A stretch of 64,000 nt of DNA from positions 39,455,816-39,519,815 of the forward strand of contig CP154954.1 of assembly GCA_039621445.1 (NCBI GenBank). Direction: 5' to 3'. Below, in pieces: positions 41,925 to 53,479 of the stretch. The translations under genes were made by a program, and so were the position numbers. The notes below the pieces were generated by a model that saw nothing but the letters and a program-made list of their open reading frames with translations, did not search any database and was not told the DNA's origin. The stretch's first letter is position 1. Every line of letters begins with the position of its first letter. The DNA is from Euglena gracilis (lineage: Eukaryota > Euglenida > Euglenophyceae > Euglenales).

Positions 41925-43300
41925 AGGGGTGGCAAGCACATCTTTGGTGGTTTTTTGAGGGTTCTTTTCTCTCAATTTTTGTTTGTGTTTTTTCCTCAGC
42001 GACTTGAGTTACACTTCAGCATTTCTGTGTCGGGCTTTCACATTTTTTTAGTGGTGACACCTGGGGAATGGTGCGAATTTGGTGTCTTTGATCCACCGAA
42101 ACACGTCGCCGAGTTGTGAAACCCGATTGACCCCGCAAACTGATACATTCGCCAAAACACACTGAAACCCCGGTCATCACCTCCCCCCTTTCCTGTGTGA
42201 CAACTGCCAGTGCCGGGTGGTGGGAGGTGGGGCGACAGGTCCACCCCTTTGCCTGCTTTCTGAAGCCCTGGCGCACATTGTGGAGGTTTTTGAAGTTGTT
42301 ACAAAAGGAGTGGAAACTCACACGTCACGAATAAAGTCGGTAGTGTCGGGCTGTTAGAGAACTCCACTGGTGGTTGATGAGGGGATACAGAGCACAGGAG
42401 GATTGTTACCAGTGACCTGTTGACTCAATCTTTCAGGATAACATTTAAAAGTGCCGTTTATTTTAATGGTTGAGGTGCCAAGGAATGGGTTTTCGTTGAC
42501 TCAACTGTCAAATTCGGGCCCAAAAGGCTGGTGCTTTAGTTGTTGTGCTACAAGATATCTCGAACATATTTCAGGATCATATCAAAATATATTTAAGGAT
42601 CTTCAAACTGCATTAATGCCGCAACTTCAAATGGCACATTTGCGAAGCTACGCAAGTGGTTGGTTCGTGCAGACGCACACAGGTGTGCGCCCATTTAGCA
42701 AACCAACCACAATTTCACAAACACACCAATTTTAGCTCGCGTATGTGGAGTGTGGCCCGTTTGCCCGTTTGGATATTTGTGCAAACGCGTACCAAATATT
42801 AAATTCTCATGAAGTCAAAAATTTTGGGGCATTGTGTTGAGCTTTGTCTCACCTCCCCAAATCCCATGCAGCCAGCAACATCCCATGCAGCCGTTGAAAG
42901 GTTCCAAACAAACATGCAGGGTGTCATGCACCATCAAAAGTTTTTGTTTCCATCTCCGCGTCCTGGGGCACCAAACCATATTCTGATTACATTGATTGGT
43001 TTTGGGAGCCAGGGTGTTGTCATTTTCATTAAAAATGTCGGTGTGCGCATTTTCAAACGCAGGCAAAGGAAAAATCCTTTAGTTCAAGTTATGCCTCCAA
43101 ATAGCAATTTTTGCAATTTTTGCTCGGAAATTTTTTGACCCAGAAAATTTTCACAATTTGGCCCCTTTTTTTGTCATTTTTGGACCTTTTGCCCTAAAGT
43201 TGCCTATTTTTAGGACCAGCATGTTCCCAAAGTCTCTTAACAAAATAAAAAAATTTCCCCGGAGGAGATGAAAAAAATTCTGTCCTCTCCAGCAGAACAT
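41925..43300. other. No gene recognised
   Basis: AT-rich. A 94-codon frame at 42451-42735 (with YLEHISGSYQNIFKDLQTAL) is protein-like but unrecognised and may be a transposon remnant. Confidence 0.35.
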
Positions 43301-43509
43301 CCTGGGGAAGCTCTAGATTGAATTTACGTGCAAAACGCTTTTTTTGTGTTTATTTGCGTTTATTTTTGCGTTTATTTTTGTGGGTTTTTTTGTTATGTTT
43401 TTCGAGGGTCCGTTCTTTGGAGCCCCTCCCTGTTATTCTAAGTGTCTTATTCATTCTTGCAGCTTCTGTTCTCCGTCTTCAAATCCCCCACCATCTCCAC
43501 TTTCCACAG

Positions 43510-43591
43510 GGAAGACACCTCCCAGCGATTGCGCACACAACGCGAGGGCATGGAGAAGACGCTGGGCACCCTGCGGGAGACGGACCAGGAG
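43510..43591 (+). CDS. VTI1-like duplicated exon 5
   Basis: Acceptor CTTTCCACAG, donor CAGGAG|GTGTGC. The exon is 82 bp and ends in phase 0, exactly as VTI1 exon 5. Reads EDTSQRLRTQREGMEKTL then GTLRETDQE. Together with 38952-39008 and 40175-40213 it marks a partial duplicate of the SNARE gene. Exons 1-3 and 6 were not found nearby, so it may be a pseudogene or its other exons have diverged, although the exons themselves are undamaged. Confidence 0.7.
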
Positions 43592-44082
43592 GTGTGCGCC
43601 ACCATTATGCATTCATTTGGTGGTCATTTGTTTCGAGTGGAACGAAGGCCCCCCAAGCGTGGACTGCAACAATGCTTCAAAAGATCAAACAACCTCAGAA
43701 ACACTCCCGGAATAGTTTTGACGTCCTCTGCCCGGTCATATGGAAGCCACCACCTGTCTAGGTAATAGCGCCATGATATGCGAGAATTTGACACATTTCG
43801 CCTTCTTGCAAACTTGTGAATGGAAAATATTAAAAAAAACACAAAAAAATACTACATTTACGAGATGAAATGGACAGTGCCCCCCCCAGGGGCTTCCATC
43901 TCGTGTCATCGCAGATGACCAGAGCGCAGAAGATCCTCGGAGCGTTGCGGCGATGGCCGTTTTGACACCTGTGCCGCCCACATCCCTTCTTTGCTTGATG
44001 GGATACTCCTTTGATCTTAACCCCCAAATCAAACCTGGGCCTTCTTTCCTTGGCGACGTCAGGGGTCGTAAATTCGGGGAGG

Positions 44083-47000
44083 CTTAGACGGCCGGGAATG
44101 CACTTTTCATTTTCGGTGGTTTTTTGCGCACCTGCGCATTCTTTTGTGACCAAGTGTGTCGCCTTCACTTGACGGGGCGGCCGACCCGTCAACTGAAACC
44201 CCTGGTACCAAAACTGGTACCACTACCTTCGATCCCTGGGTTTTTTTCTGGGCAAACCGACTTTTTTCGTTTTGAAAATGACGGTTTGGCACCTCCGCGG
44301 ACCGAGGGAAAACCCCCGTCTGCCGAAGTAGGTGCGACACGAAACGCTGTTTTACGAGGACGAACCCTCGTCAGGTGAAGGCGTTGTACCTGTGGCTGTC
44401 CCCCCTGTTTTGTGGTACCGAGTGAATGCGCAGGTGCGCATTCACCCCCCTCTCCGTCCCGGCCTTTTCCTGAGGTTTTGGACGGTTATTGTGGCTCCCA
44501 GGGGTGGGGGGTGGGAAGGGGGTACAGTGGTCTCTACCGTTAGAGTGGTGGGGAGGTTCTGTGCCCTGTGCTGGAAGCAGGTCATGAGGGGGCGATGGTG
44601 AATGTTTGGTGTGTGCGTGTGGTCTGCATTCAGAGCGTGGTGGGGTGTGTGTGTTAAAATCAAGACCAGATGTCTGTAGGGGAGGGCTCGTTACCCTCCT
44701 CAGGCTGCCTGCTGTTTGCCATCCCACACGGTGCACTGCACCCCGCCTTGACACTTGCAGGCACAGCATCCCTCCAGTGGCGCACGCCGTCCGCTCCGCA
44801 TGTGCCTTCTCACAGGCACCATGGCACATCACCATGTGGGACCACCTGTGTTTAGGTCTGACGTTTGTGATGGGGTGCTGGGTATGAAAGGGGGGGGGGC
44901 TGACTTGCACTCCTCTCCTGTGTGTCACTGGTTTTGAAAGCCACGGAGCGGAGCCCCACTTCAACCCTTTTTGCCACAGACAACACCCTCCAGAACAGCC
45001 CTCACAAACGATGTAAAATGGCTCCTCTCCGAGGTTGCATGAGGATCAAGAATGCGCACATGCGCACTCTTGAGGCCATTCCTTCGCTGGCTGGCTGTGA
45101 TTCTATCTGCAAAAGAGCAGGAGGGGAGCAGCGCTGGGCATCCACAAGAGTGCGCACCTGCGCATTCTGTGAGGGGGAGTGCGCATGTGCGCATTCTCTG
45201 TGTTGTGGGGAGCTGTGTCTCGCACTCCTGAACCCAGTGCCAGCACAGCATTGTGGCAGTGCAACCCCCATGGTGCACTGCTGGCCTTTTTGTTAGCGAT
45301 TTCAGAGGCATCTCGTTGCACAGGTGGATGCCGCCAGAGTAGGGTGTATGTCTCCTGGGCTGTGCCTCCGCCTTGTGTGCTGAGTTGTTTGGCATGGCTG
45401 TGCAGCAACCTCCCACCAGGGTGCTTTAAGGGGAGACACAAGAAGGGAATGCGCATGTGCGCATTCACCCCGATGTGCCATGTTTGACCTCGGCCATTGC
45501 GGATGGGGTGTGTGGAGAAGGTGTGTGCATATGTGCTTTCCCTGGTCTTCACAGCCGCCAGGGGTTGTGTAGTTTGCAGTGTTGGTGCGTCGACTCTGAG
45601 TTCATGATAAATAAGGGTTCTGTGTGGTGGGTGACTTTTGTTGCCAGCAAGGCCACAGGTGGTGGTCCTCCTCTGCCGTGTTTTGCTCCAGGGCTGCCTC
45701 GTCCTCGGACACCATTGGATCCTCACAGGGAGGTCTGCACTTCAACCGTGTGGTTTCAAACCCAGGCCAGGCGGGGGGAGTTGGCATGGGTGGTGGCATA
45801 CCCACCTGGAAGTGAAAATATTCGACGGTGTGGCTGTCATTCAAAGAAAGGCACAGGACGATTTTTTGTGCATGTGCGCATTCACCGGCTTTTCACTCAT
45901 GCCATGAAGGACTGCTGACCGCATTTGGGAATTAGGGTGCCCGTCACTGAGGAATTTCCTCGGGCACTGAAGTCCCTTTCTCATCCGTTTTCCCTTGGTA
46001 CGACACAGTGTAATACACAGAAAAAACAGAACGGAAAATATTCCTGGGTTTATCAGCAAGTTTTTGTTGTGATGTGCTTGTGCCTGTCTCACGATCTCAA
46101 GGGCCTGGAGAAAATTTGGGGCAAGGACTGACCAGTGGTGTTCGCTTCTTTGAGTCCATTTGGATTGTGAATTAATTCTGTGTTTACAGACCGTTTTTGG
46201 GAATGATGCCGAAGGTGGTGACAGGTGTGTTTCGCTCTCGAGGTGCCAACCCCGTGAGCACTGTGTGTGGAACCAGACACAACCCCCTGCGTTGACCCTA
46301 ACTGTGGGGCACAGTGCTCCTGGCACCGTGCACTGCAGCCCAACAGACATAAGGCTGTTCAGGGAGCCAATTGGCTGTGTGCTGCCATGCACGCTCTGGG
46401 GCGTGGGGTCGGACAACGCTGGCAGCAACCGCCCCATCACCTCCCCCAGGTGGGGGACGGTTGCACGTGCGTTGTGACGTGCTCCACACGTTCATTAGAG
46501 CAGTGTGACTCGGCTGGGCACTGGATGCAGCGGGTGAAGTGGAATGCGCAGGTGCGCATTCTGATTTGTTCGGTGACTTGCGCTGCAGGGGGTTAGTTCC
46601 CCTGTTACTGAAGGACATGAATTCGTGCCTTGACTCCTGCCATCACCGAGCCCAGGGTTTTCCATGCTGCAGCAGGTGTCGTGTTTCAGGGTGTGGTCTG
46701 GTACCGCGACATGGTTGCCCAGGGTGATTCTCTTGGTTCATCTCCCCCTCACACACCCGCCCGAAACCACATCATAACGGTGCACAGCTCGCATTCAAGG
46801 CAGGCAAACAACAGGCCATACCCAGTGTGTCTTTCAACATCAATGCGCGTGTGCGCATTCCCCCTTCCCGCAGCCTGTGTCCATTCCAAAAAATGCGCAC
46901 CTGCGCATTCTTTTGGGTTTCCAAAAAAATGCGCAGGTGCGCATTCTTCGGCCCTGATACTCAGTGACACCCCCATTGTTTTGACCTTGGGGGGGCTGTG

Positions 47001-47436
47001 TCTCTGTGGCTGCAAGGTGTTCCCTCCCATGCTCATCCCAGGTTCACCAGGCCCTGCCCCCAGGAGCCATCAGCACCCATCGGTGAACACAAGGTGTCAC
47101 ACCCAGGTCCAGGCTTCCCTGCGTCGTCCGTGTTCCGCATGCTGTGTGGAGTGTGCCGAGTGTGAGCCCAGCCACGCACTGTACCACAGTCGTCGTGAAA
47201 CAGCTGTAAACAGCATGATACGTGGTTGAAGCAGAATACTGGGGGGTGGTCCCTGTGGTCCTCTTAAATCCAAACAGCTCATTTTTACGGTGTTTACCCC
47301 CAGTCTGGAAGAGGCACACAACCCTTCAGAATGCGCACCTGCGCACTCTGCGTCCAAAATGCGCGGATGCGCATTTTCACTAAAACTGTCAGAATTTTGT
47401 GACTCAACAAGAAAAGTGCATTCCCGGCCGTCTAAG
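44083..47436. mobile_element. Palindrome-studded TIR element, copy 2
   Basis: A 3354-bp element with the same perfect 26-bp inverted ends as copy 1 and a GGAGG target duplication (44078-44082 and 47437-47441). Thirteen TGCGCA-NN-TGCGCA-type palindromes sit at the same relative places (44128, 44427, 45052, 45152, 45179, 45450, 45868, 46546, 46841, 46893, 46930, 47331, 47359). Central dinucleotides differ from copy 1 at several sites while the arms are kept. It has the same orientation as copy 1, 16.1 kb away. No transposase was recognised. Confidence 0.85.
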
Positions 47437-47441
47437 GGAGG

Positions 47442-48906
47442 GTTTTTCCTCTTTGTTGCCAGGCTCTGTTTTTTGAGGGGTCGATGCCTTTGGGAGGGAT
47501 ATCCAGCCAAGTGTCTCACTTCCCCCTCTTCATTGTGCTGCCCTTGACCCGGAATATTTTTCGACTCCATGTTTGTACAGAACCCGTGTTTGCAAGGTGC
47601 ACGGGTCCGCTGATGTATTTTGCTGATGTATCCGCTGATGATGATTTGGTGGCCCCCCTTTGGGCCGAGCACCAAACAGGATCCTATTTCCTGGGGGGGT
47701 TGTAAGTGGGGGGGGTTCAGAATTGCTGAAATGTCCAAAACAGCGGACGAAGGATCTTTTGCTTGTCGGCAAATAAAAAGGTGTGGGTTTTTGACGCCAG
47801 GCTGCTTCTTTTTAAATTTGGCGGACCCCGTTGCATATTGGGGGGGGTTGACCCCCCCCGGGCATCCGGCGGCATTCCCGTGTTTCCAGGGGCGGCAACT
47901 TTCTGGTTGAATTTTTCTTGCAACGCCAAAGAATTTTTTTTTCCTTGATGCGGTGGGGTCGGGCCAACCACCTCCCCTCAGCAGGCCTTCCCATACAGCC
48001 CTGGGTTGGTTTGGCGGGTCTGCAGCCAAAGCCCCCCCTCCCCTGGGTCAGGGTTGTCTTAAGCCGGAGGGACCCAACCCCAGGGGCGGGTCCAGCCAGG
48101 CAGCAGCTCCCAGCCGGGCTGCGGACTGTGTCGCCCGGTGTCGCAGTTTCCCCCACTCCCGTGCATGTCCAAGTTGGGCACCCGGGATGGTCAGTTGACA
48201 GTGTGGCCGGCCATTGACCAGCTAAACCCTACCGCAAAAGTGTCTCCCGTTCTGCCTGCCTGCCCACTGTTCCTGTGTCACTTTTTTTGTCACTGGCCGC
48301 AATTTCAATTTCCCCCTCTCTCTGCATTGCAGGAGAAGGGCAGTCCACCTGCTGTTTCTCTCAGAGTTCTGACAGCAGAAAAGCATGTCCATCCCCATCT
48401 GCCCCCGTAGTCATTTTTTTGGTTGCCTGCACGCCTATCCCCATGTTGTGGGCATTTTCGACCATCTGTTTCGTTCGACCAATTTTTTTTCAAAGCATCT
48501 CGAAGATGATGGGAGAATCTAAGGAAGCACCCAGAGACCCGAGGCAAAGCCCTTGGAACGCCAACGCCAACACCACTTTCCATCCAAAGACGAACTTTGA
48601 GACGTTCCTCTCCTCATTTCGAATGCCACTGTATTACCAAATCCTGTTGCTGCCAGGATACAGTATCACTACCTGGCCACAGGGGGACCGAAAAGCAACA
48701 GTCAAGGAGTGGTGGCTGGGCCTGCTCTGGGGTTTGAGGGTTCCATGGCCCGCTCCTGACAGGAGTGAGTATACCCTTTCGAACGGTGCTGCGGAGCTGG
48801 TCCGAACCGTGCATGTGACAGCCCCATTGTGAGACTGACCGATGCGCTTGAGCACATTCCGCGGGGCATGCTGGTTTTTTCCCGCCCTCCCCCCGCAGCC
48901 CCCACC
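47442..48906. other. No gene recognised upstream of VTI1
   Basis: G/C tracts near 47690-47860 and a 185-codon frame 48275-48832 (with NTTFHPKTNFETFLSSFRMP) of unknown nature. The region immediately before 48907 is C-rich (CCTCCCCCCGCAGCCCCC) and may hold either the 5' UTR or an acceptor for a 5' exon of VTI1. No TATA box was evident. Confidence 0.4.
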
Positions 48907-49104
48907 ATGTCGGAGCTGTTCGAGACGTACGAGCGGGAGTTCTGCGACCTCTCCGGGGCGATCACATGCGACCTGAATGACCTGCAGACCGGCGCGGCCC
49001 GCAGCAAGGCCGGGGCACTGGAGGCGAAGTTCGCCACGCTGCAGGAGTCGCTGCGCAACATGGAGGTGGAGCTGGCCAGCCTGCCCGCCGCGAAGAAGGC
49101 CCGG
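48907..49104 (+). CDS. VTI1: VTI1 exon 1
   Basis: 66 codons from ATG (context CCCACCATG). Reads through ESLRNMEVELASLPAAKKAR, matching the N-terminal Vti1 domain. The end is set by alignment to Vti1 proteins and by phase to exon 2. It requires a GC donor; a GT donor at 49180 is also in phase but would insert a non-homologous hydrophobic stretch. Confidence 0.8.
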
Positions 49105-52100
49105 GCAGGCCGCCGGGCTCTTCCCTGGTCGCTGGGTTGCGCGGTGCTTTTTTTTCCTTTCGCCAGCAGCATCCCTTGGGTAGGCCGCATTGCCGATGAG
49201 GTCTCATATGGCACAAAGTGAACACACCCCAACTGCAGGGTGTGCTACTGTTGTGGAGGGGGTGGATGTGACTGGGGGTTTTGGGGAGTCGTTCAGAAGT
49301 CCAGTTGTCGGTTTGCAGTGGCTGCCAGTGAAAGAAGTTGATCCCACCAACAGTAGTTTCAGTGTGCGTACGTCTGGGGACGATGTCTGTCATTGGTTTC
49401 CCCTGGTGAACAGTTCTGCCCGACGCCCTGCAAGCAGCTCAGTGTACGTCTCCGCAATTTCCAGGCCAATGCCAACAACCTGAAGAAGGAATTTGAAAAG
49501 GCAAAAACAGCTGCAGGTGTGTCCATTATGTCCAACCCTGTCCCGGTCGTGGGGGAGGGGGGCGGCGGCCCGGCAACCCCAGATGCCGAAGAAATGCACA
49601 ATCCATTGGAACTGCATATAAGACCCAAAAATGCAACAGCAAATCCAAAGTTCAACCAAAATCCAAACCCCCATGAAACTGTGAAGATGCTCCCCCAAAT
49701 TGGTTGATTTCTGTGTTTCTGTTTTATCTGAGTTTTTTTTAATTTTACCCATCCTTAGTTTGCTTAAATTGGCATTTTGGAGACAATTTTTGCTCATTGC
49801 TCAAAATCCTTCTTTTAGGACTTATTTCGGACACTCCTGCGGGAAAGTTTATTTCGGCCGAATTCTTCATCAAAATCAAAAGTGGACCTCCAAAAATAAG
49901 ATCCCCCTTGGGATTATCAGCAACCGACCCAAAAGGGAGACCCAGGATATTATTCTGTGGGGGTATTAAGGTTCCATTTAGACACTGGCATTAGGTTTTG
50001 TTGGTATTGGTTTTAGGGTTGTTGCTCATTTTACTTGTTTTTTTCAGCAGTGTTTAGCGGTGTCCACAGGCATTCAATAGTGTAGGGGCCAAATTTGGGA
50101 GAAATTGCAAACAGGTGCAAAAAAAAAACATTTGAATTTCCCACCTCATCTTCTGAGCAATCTGTGGAATGGCCGGAATTCATTGCACCTTCAGTGTTCA
50201 AGTCCAGAAAAAAAAATTGAACAAAAATTGCGGAAATTGCGGAAACATAGAGGGCCTGAGCAGTGCTCATTAGCGAGCAAGGTTCAGAACCTTCCCAGGA
50301 GGAGTTTCTCCCTCACAGCTTTGTCACTCTGTGCCCTTTTTGCTTCTCCTTGAGGTTGCTAACAGATTTCTGTTCTGAAAGAAACCGTTTCGGAAAAGAT
50401 TTCCGTTCAAAGAAATTTCTGTTCTGATATCAAAAGTCAGAATAAAGAATTAAAAATTTATCAATATTTGAGTTCTTTTTTAATCAGCTCACAGAAGAAA
50501 GCTTCCAAGAAAAAAAACCCGATGTGTCGTCATTGGGTTTGCACCCCCCCACCTGCCACTAACCCAGGGTATCTGGGACCCCCCCCCAAATTTCCCTTCT
50601 GGCGCTCGGGCGGAATATTTTGGGGATTTTTGGCAGATTTTTCCCCAAAGTGCCCAAAATGGTTCTTTTGGCCGACTTTGAGGGGCAAAAAATTCGGCCT
50701 GGTGCTTTGCGCCCGGCCGAATGCCACCTGCCCAGACCGTTCCACTGTGCAGGAGGGTCCCCCCCCCCCCCGCTGCTGAACCGGAGGAGGGGTCCGACCC
50801 CCCCCCCAACCTGCCCTTATATCAAACCCTGGGCTGGGACTGTCGGAATGCCTCCCTCCTGGACGAGCAGTCAGCGGAAGTGAACTTCCCAGTCAGGGAT
50901 CGTGGCTTATGCCTGATGGTCACACCATTCGCAGCCTCCCCCCTCCCCCCCCCACCAGCCACCCACCCCTTCTCGATGCTGGTGTTGCTGCAGGGCGGAA
51001 GGAGCTCGTCGGTGGCTCTGCAAACCGCTACATTTCGCCCCAGGACGAGGACCACAGGTGGCAGTCTCTGCCCCCCCATTGCCCCGTCACATGTGATTGG
51101 GACGTTGCAGATTGTGGGACCGGCTGGGCTGTGGGCTTGCTTGTTACCCATGGAAGGTGCATATTTCCGAAAATTTAAAAAGACGACTTTTTGTTGCACT
51201 ATGGACCTTCCACGTCGTTCTAAAAATGAAATCTGCCTTTGTGAGTTTGAGTTTGTTTCGTCAATTTGTCTTTTTTGCTGCATTCATTGAGGTCGATGTT
51301 GTGTTCATCCTCCCCCTCCCCCCTCAACAGAGCATTGGAAACCTCGTGGCGGCCTGGGCATCCGTTCCCCATGGTTGCAGGGAGCGGCTGCAGGCCAACA
51401 CGGACCGCTTGTCCAAGCAGAACGAGACACTGAAGAACGCCCGCCGCCTAGTGGCGGAGATGGAGGACCTCGGGTGTGTGAACTTGTGCGCGTGCACACG
51501 CATGCATGGGTGCATGGGCGTGGGTGTGGGTGTGGGTGTGGGTGGGTGTGTGTGTGTGTGTGTGTGTGTGTCTGTTTGTGTAAGTACGTCGGAGAGCTCA
51601 AAACCAGCGGCATCCTCCATCCTGATGGGGAATGCCCGAACCCCTATGGGTGTTGGGAGGTGGTCCGCCCCACCTTGCGTGGTGACATGGCGGGTCGACC
51701 CACCCTCTCTGCCTCCTCCCGGGGGAGAAGGCATCTGACCGAAAAAGCATCACCAGGCCAAAAGAGGGGATTAACGGCACCAAACAAACAGCCGCAATGC
51801 AATGCACACACGGGGGGGGGGGGGTCGATCTCCCCCAACCAGGCCTTCCCGCCCTGCCGTGCCCGTCCCCTGCCGTGGGCGGCCCCTACCTGCCCCCCCC
51901 CCCCACGGCCGCCAGGGAGGACACGTCCAGCCGCCTGCGGCAGCAGCGGGAGGGGATGGAGCGGACGCTGGGCACCGTGCGGGAGACCAACCAGGAGGTG
52001 GGGGGGGGGGGGGGGCTTGCGGGGTGGGTGGGGTGGGGTGGGATGAGGTGTTCTGTCTTTTCCAGAATTATCAGTAGCGACCCTGACTGCAATCACAAAC

Positions 52101-53170
52101 CACCCACACAAATCACACAGACCCGTGCCCATGAGCTTCCTGGAAATGAAAAGCTGAACAACTACCAAAATTCTATCGAAATCTGTCGAAATTCTTCAAC
52201 AGAAATGGTAGCACGGTATGTGCCCTGAGTTCAGTTCAATTCGCCCCCTCAAAACCCCCCCTTGCTTGAATGTTTTTTGCAATCCCTTCATTGTAAGCTG
52301 GTTGATTCGAAACTCTCCTGGTGGGAGGGGTACGCGTGGAGGAGGGAGGCTGGGCTCAGGGTTTTTTTTTTTAGCCTTGGACCCCAGGGGGGTAGGGTGG
52401 GTGGGTCCGGCCGAGCCCCCCACCCCCCCCCCCCCTGGGGGGTCCCCCCAGAGGGGGGTGGGATATACTTTTTGGCTCCCGAGTGCACCGAAATTCTTTG
52501 AAAAAAGGCGCTATTCTTAGCATTTTTTTGCGATTTTTTAGCTTTTTCGGGGAAAGGTCCCCCGGGACCCCCCCTGCCCCCCCCCCCCCCCAGGGGTGGG
52601 TGGATGGGGGGACCCCCCTCTCCCCCCAGTCTTAAAAAACCGCTGGCTGCCCTTGACAGGAATCCTATGGGTGGCGCGCCGACGGCCCTCCATCTCCTTG
52701 CTGGGAGGGGTTCGGGGCCCTTTATTCAGGGGCGTCGGTTTTTAAGGCCATGACCTTCCCCGGGTGTTTTTGGAGCCAAAGGACTTTACCTTTGCGATGT
52801 TGCGATGGGCTTGGAGGGGGTCCGACTACCCCCCCCCCTTCCTCCCGGGTTTGGCTCTCTTCCAGGCGTACCTCAAAGTTTTGGGCTGCAGGATTGCACC
52901 GCCGGTGCCCCTTGGGGCCCCTTTGCCAGGCCTCAGGAACCGGCGTCCCCGGGCAGCCTCGCAGACCCCGTCTGTGCGCTGCCCGGCGGCGTATGACTGA
53001 CCCCCCCCCCTGCGCCGCTGCAGATGACGCGGACGCGCAAGATCCTGTCCATGATCCAGCGGCGGTCGCTCATGAACAAGCTGATCATCATCGCCGTCAT
53101 CCTGGTCCTCACGCTGACCGTCTTCCTCATCGTCTATTTCGGGCGGGCCGGCCCTCAAAACGTTTCGGCT
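48907..53170 (+). CDS. VTI1: VTI1-family Qb-SNARE, six exons
   Basis: Joined exons 48907-49104, 49435-49516, 50994-51057, 51381-51473, 51916-51997 and 53024-~53170 stay in one frame. The order is an N-terminal three-helix domain (MSELFETYEREFCDLSGAIT), a linker, a SNARE helix (RLVAEMEDLG..RLRQQREGMERTL..RETN) and KILSMIQRRSLMNK leading to a single C-terminal membrane helix (LIIIAVILVLTLTVFLIVYF). About 214 residues to the end of the helix equals the usual Vti1 length. Vti1 proteins drive fusion among Golgi, endosome and vacuole membranes. Intron 1 appears to use a GC donor (CGG|GCAGGC). The frame after the helix is open to a TGA at 53485, so the C-terminus is unresolved. Confidence 0.88.
49435..49516 (+). 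CDS. VTI1: VTI1 exon 2
   Basis: Acceptor CCCTGCAAG, donor GCTGCAG|GTGTGT. Reads QLSVRLRNFQANANNLKKEF then EKAKTAA, the third helix of the N-terminal domain. Starts in phase 0 and ends in phase 1. Confidence 0.8.
50565..50831. mobile_element. G/C-tract MITE in VTI1 intron 2
   Basis: Ends at the terminus ATCAAACCCTG (50831) shared with the element at 1-247 and starts near CAGGGTATCTGGGACC. The interior repeats the 1-247 order (TTCTGGCGC hairpin half, CCAAAGTGCCCAAAATGG). Flanks CACTAACC and GGCTGGGA do not match, so the left boundary is uncertain. Confidence 0.5.
50994..51057 (+). CDS. VTI1: VTI1 exon 3 (64 bp linker)
   Basis: Acceptor GTTGCTGCAG, donor CACAG|GTGGCA. Reads RKELVGGSANRYISPQDEDH. 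Its 1-to-2 phase bridges exons 2 and 4 exactly, and the sequence corresponds to the linker before the SNARE motif (R..LL.G...... in relatives). Confidence 0.8.
51381..51473 (+). CDS. VTI1: VTI1 exon 4
   Basis: Acceptor GGTTGCAG, donor CTCGG|GTGTGT. Reads ERLQANTDRLSKQNETLKNA then RRLVAEMEDLG, the first half of the SNARE motif. Duplicated and intron-split at 38952 and 40175. Confidence 0.85.
51500..51576. repeat. (GGGTGT)n/(TG)n microsatellite in VTI1 intron 4
   Basis: GGGCGTGGGTGTGGGTGTGG-like repeats pass into (TG)n, just after exon 4. Confidence 0.9.
51916..51997 (+). CDS. VTI1: VTI1 exon 5
   Basis: Acceptor GGCCGCCAG, donor CAGGAG|GTGGGG. Reads EDTSSRLRQQREGMERTLGT then VRETNQE, the central SNARE heptads. 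In an alignment by eye the residue at the ionic zero layer, Asp or Gln in most Vti1 proteins, is Asn here and Asp in the duplicate at 43510. Confidence 0.85.
52357..52645. mobile_element. MITE of the 8583 family in VTI1 intron 5
   Basis: Starts CAGGGTTTTTTTTTTAGCC and ends GTCTTAAAAAACCGCTG. Flanks GCTGGGCT and GCTGCCCT match at 6 of 8. The interior has the same G/C blocks, a TATACTTTTTGGC segment and AAAAAGGCGCTATT as the 8583 copy. Confidence 0.6.
53024..53170 (+). CDS. VTI1: VTI1 exon 6 with membrane anchor
   Basis: Acceptor CGCCGCTGCAG. Reads MTRTRKILSMIQRRSLMNK and then about 22 hydrophobic residues ending VYFGR. The frame remains open past a possible donor GCTGCAG|GTCGAA (53171) to a TGA at 53483-53485. 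Vti1 proteins normally end soon after the helix, so either a short last exon is missed or there is an unusual lumenal tail. Confidence 0.8.
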
Positions 53171-53479
53171 GCAGGTCGAACCTGTGCTCCGGTGGCAATG
53201 ATATGTTGGTCGAGCGGTATCCTGTCACCCAACAAGAGAAGTCGTGCTTGCTGGGATGACACTCATCACCACCACTCTTTCCTTCTACAGGGGCACTGGT
53301 TTTTTACGTCCCCTCGGTGCCTTCTCCGCCGAAGGAAAATTTTTTTTGGCTTCCTTTCTCGGGTGGAGGGTTTCAATCAACGCCTCCACCGAATTTTTTC
53401 CCATCAACACCTCCTTTCTGTGCAACCCTGTGCATCCTCCGATTTTCAGTGCAAAACTGCCGCAGCTTTTGAAGAAATT

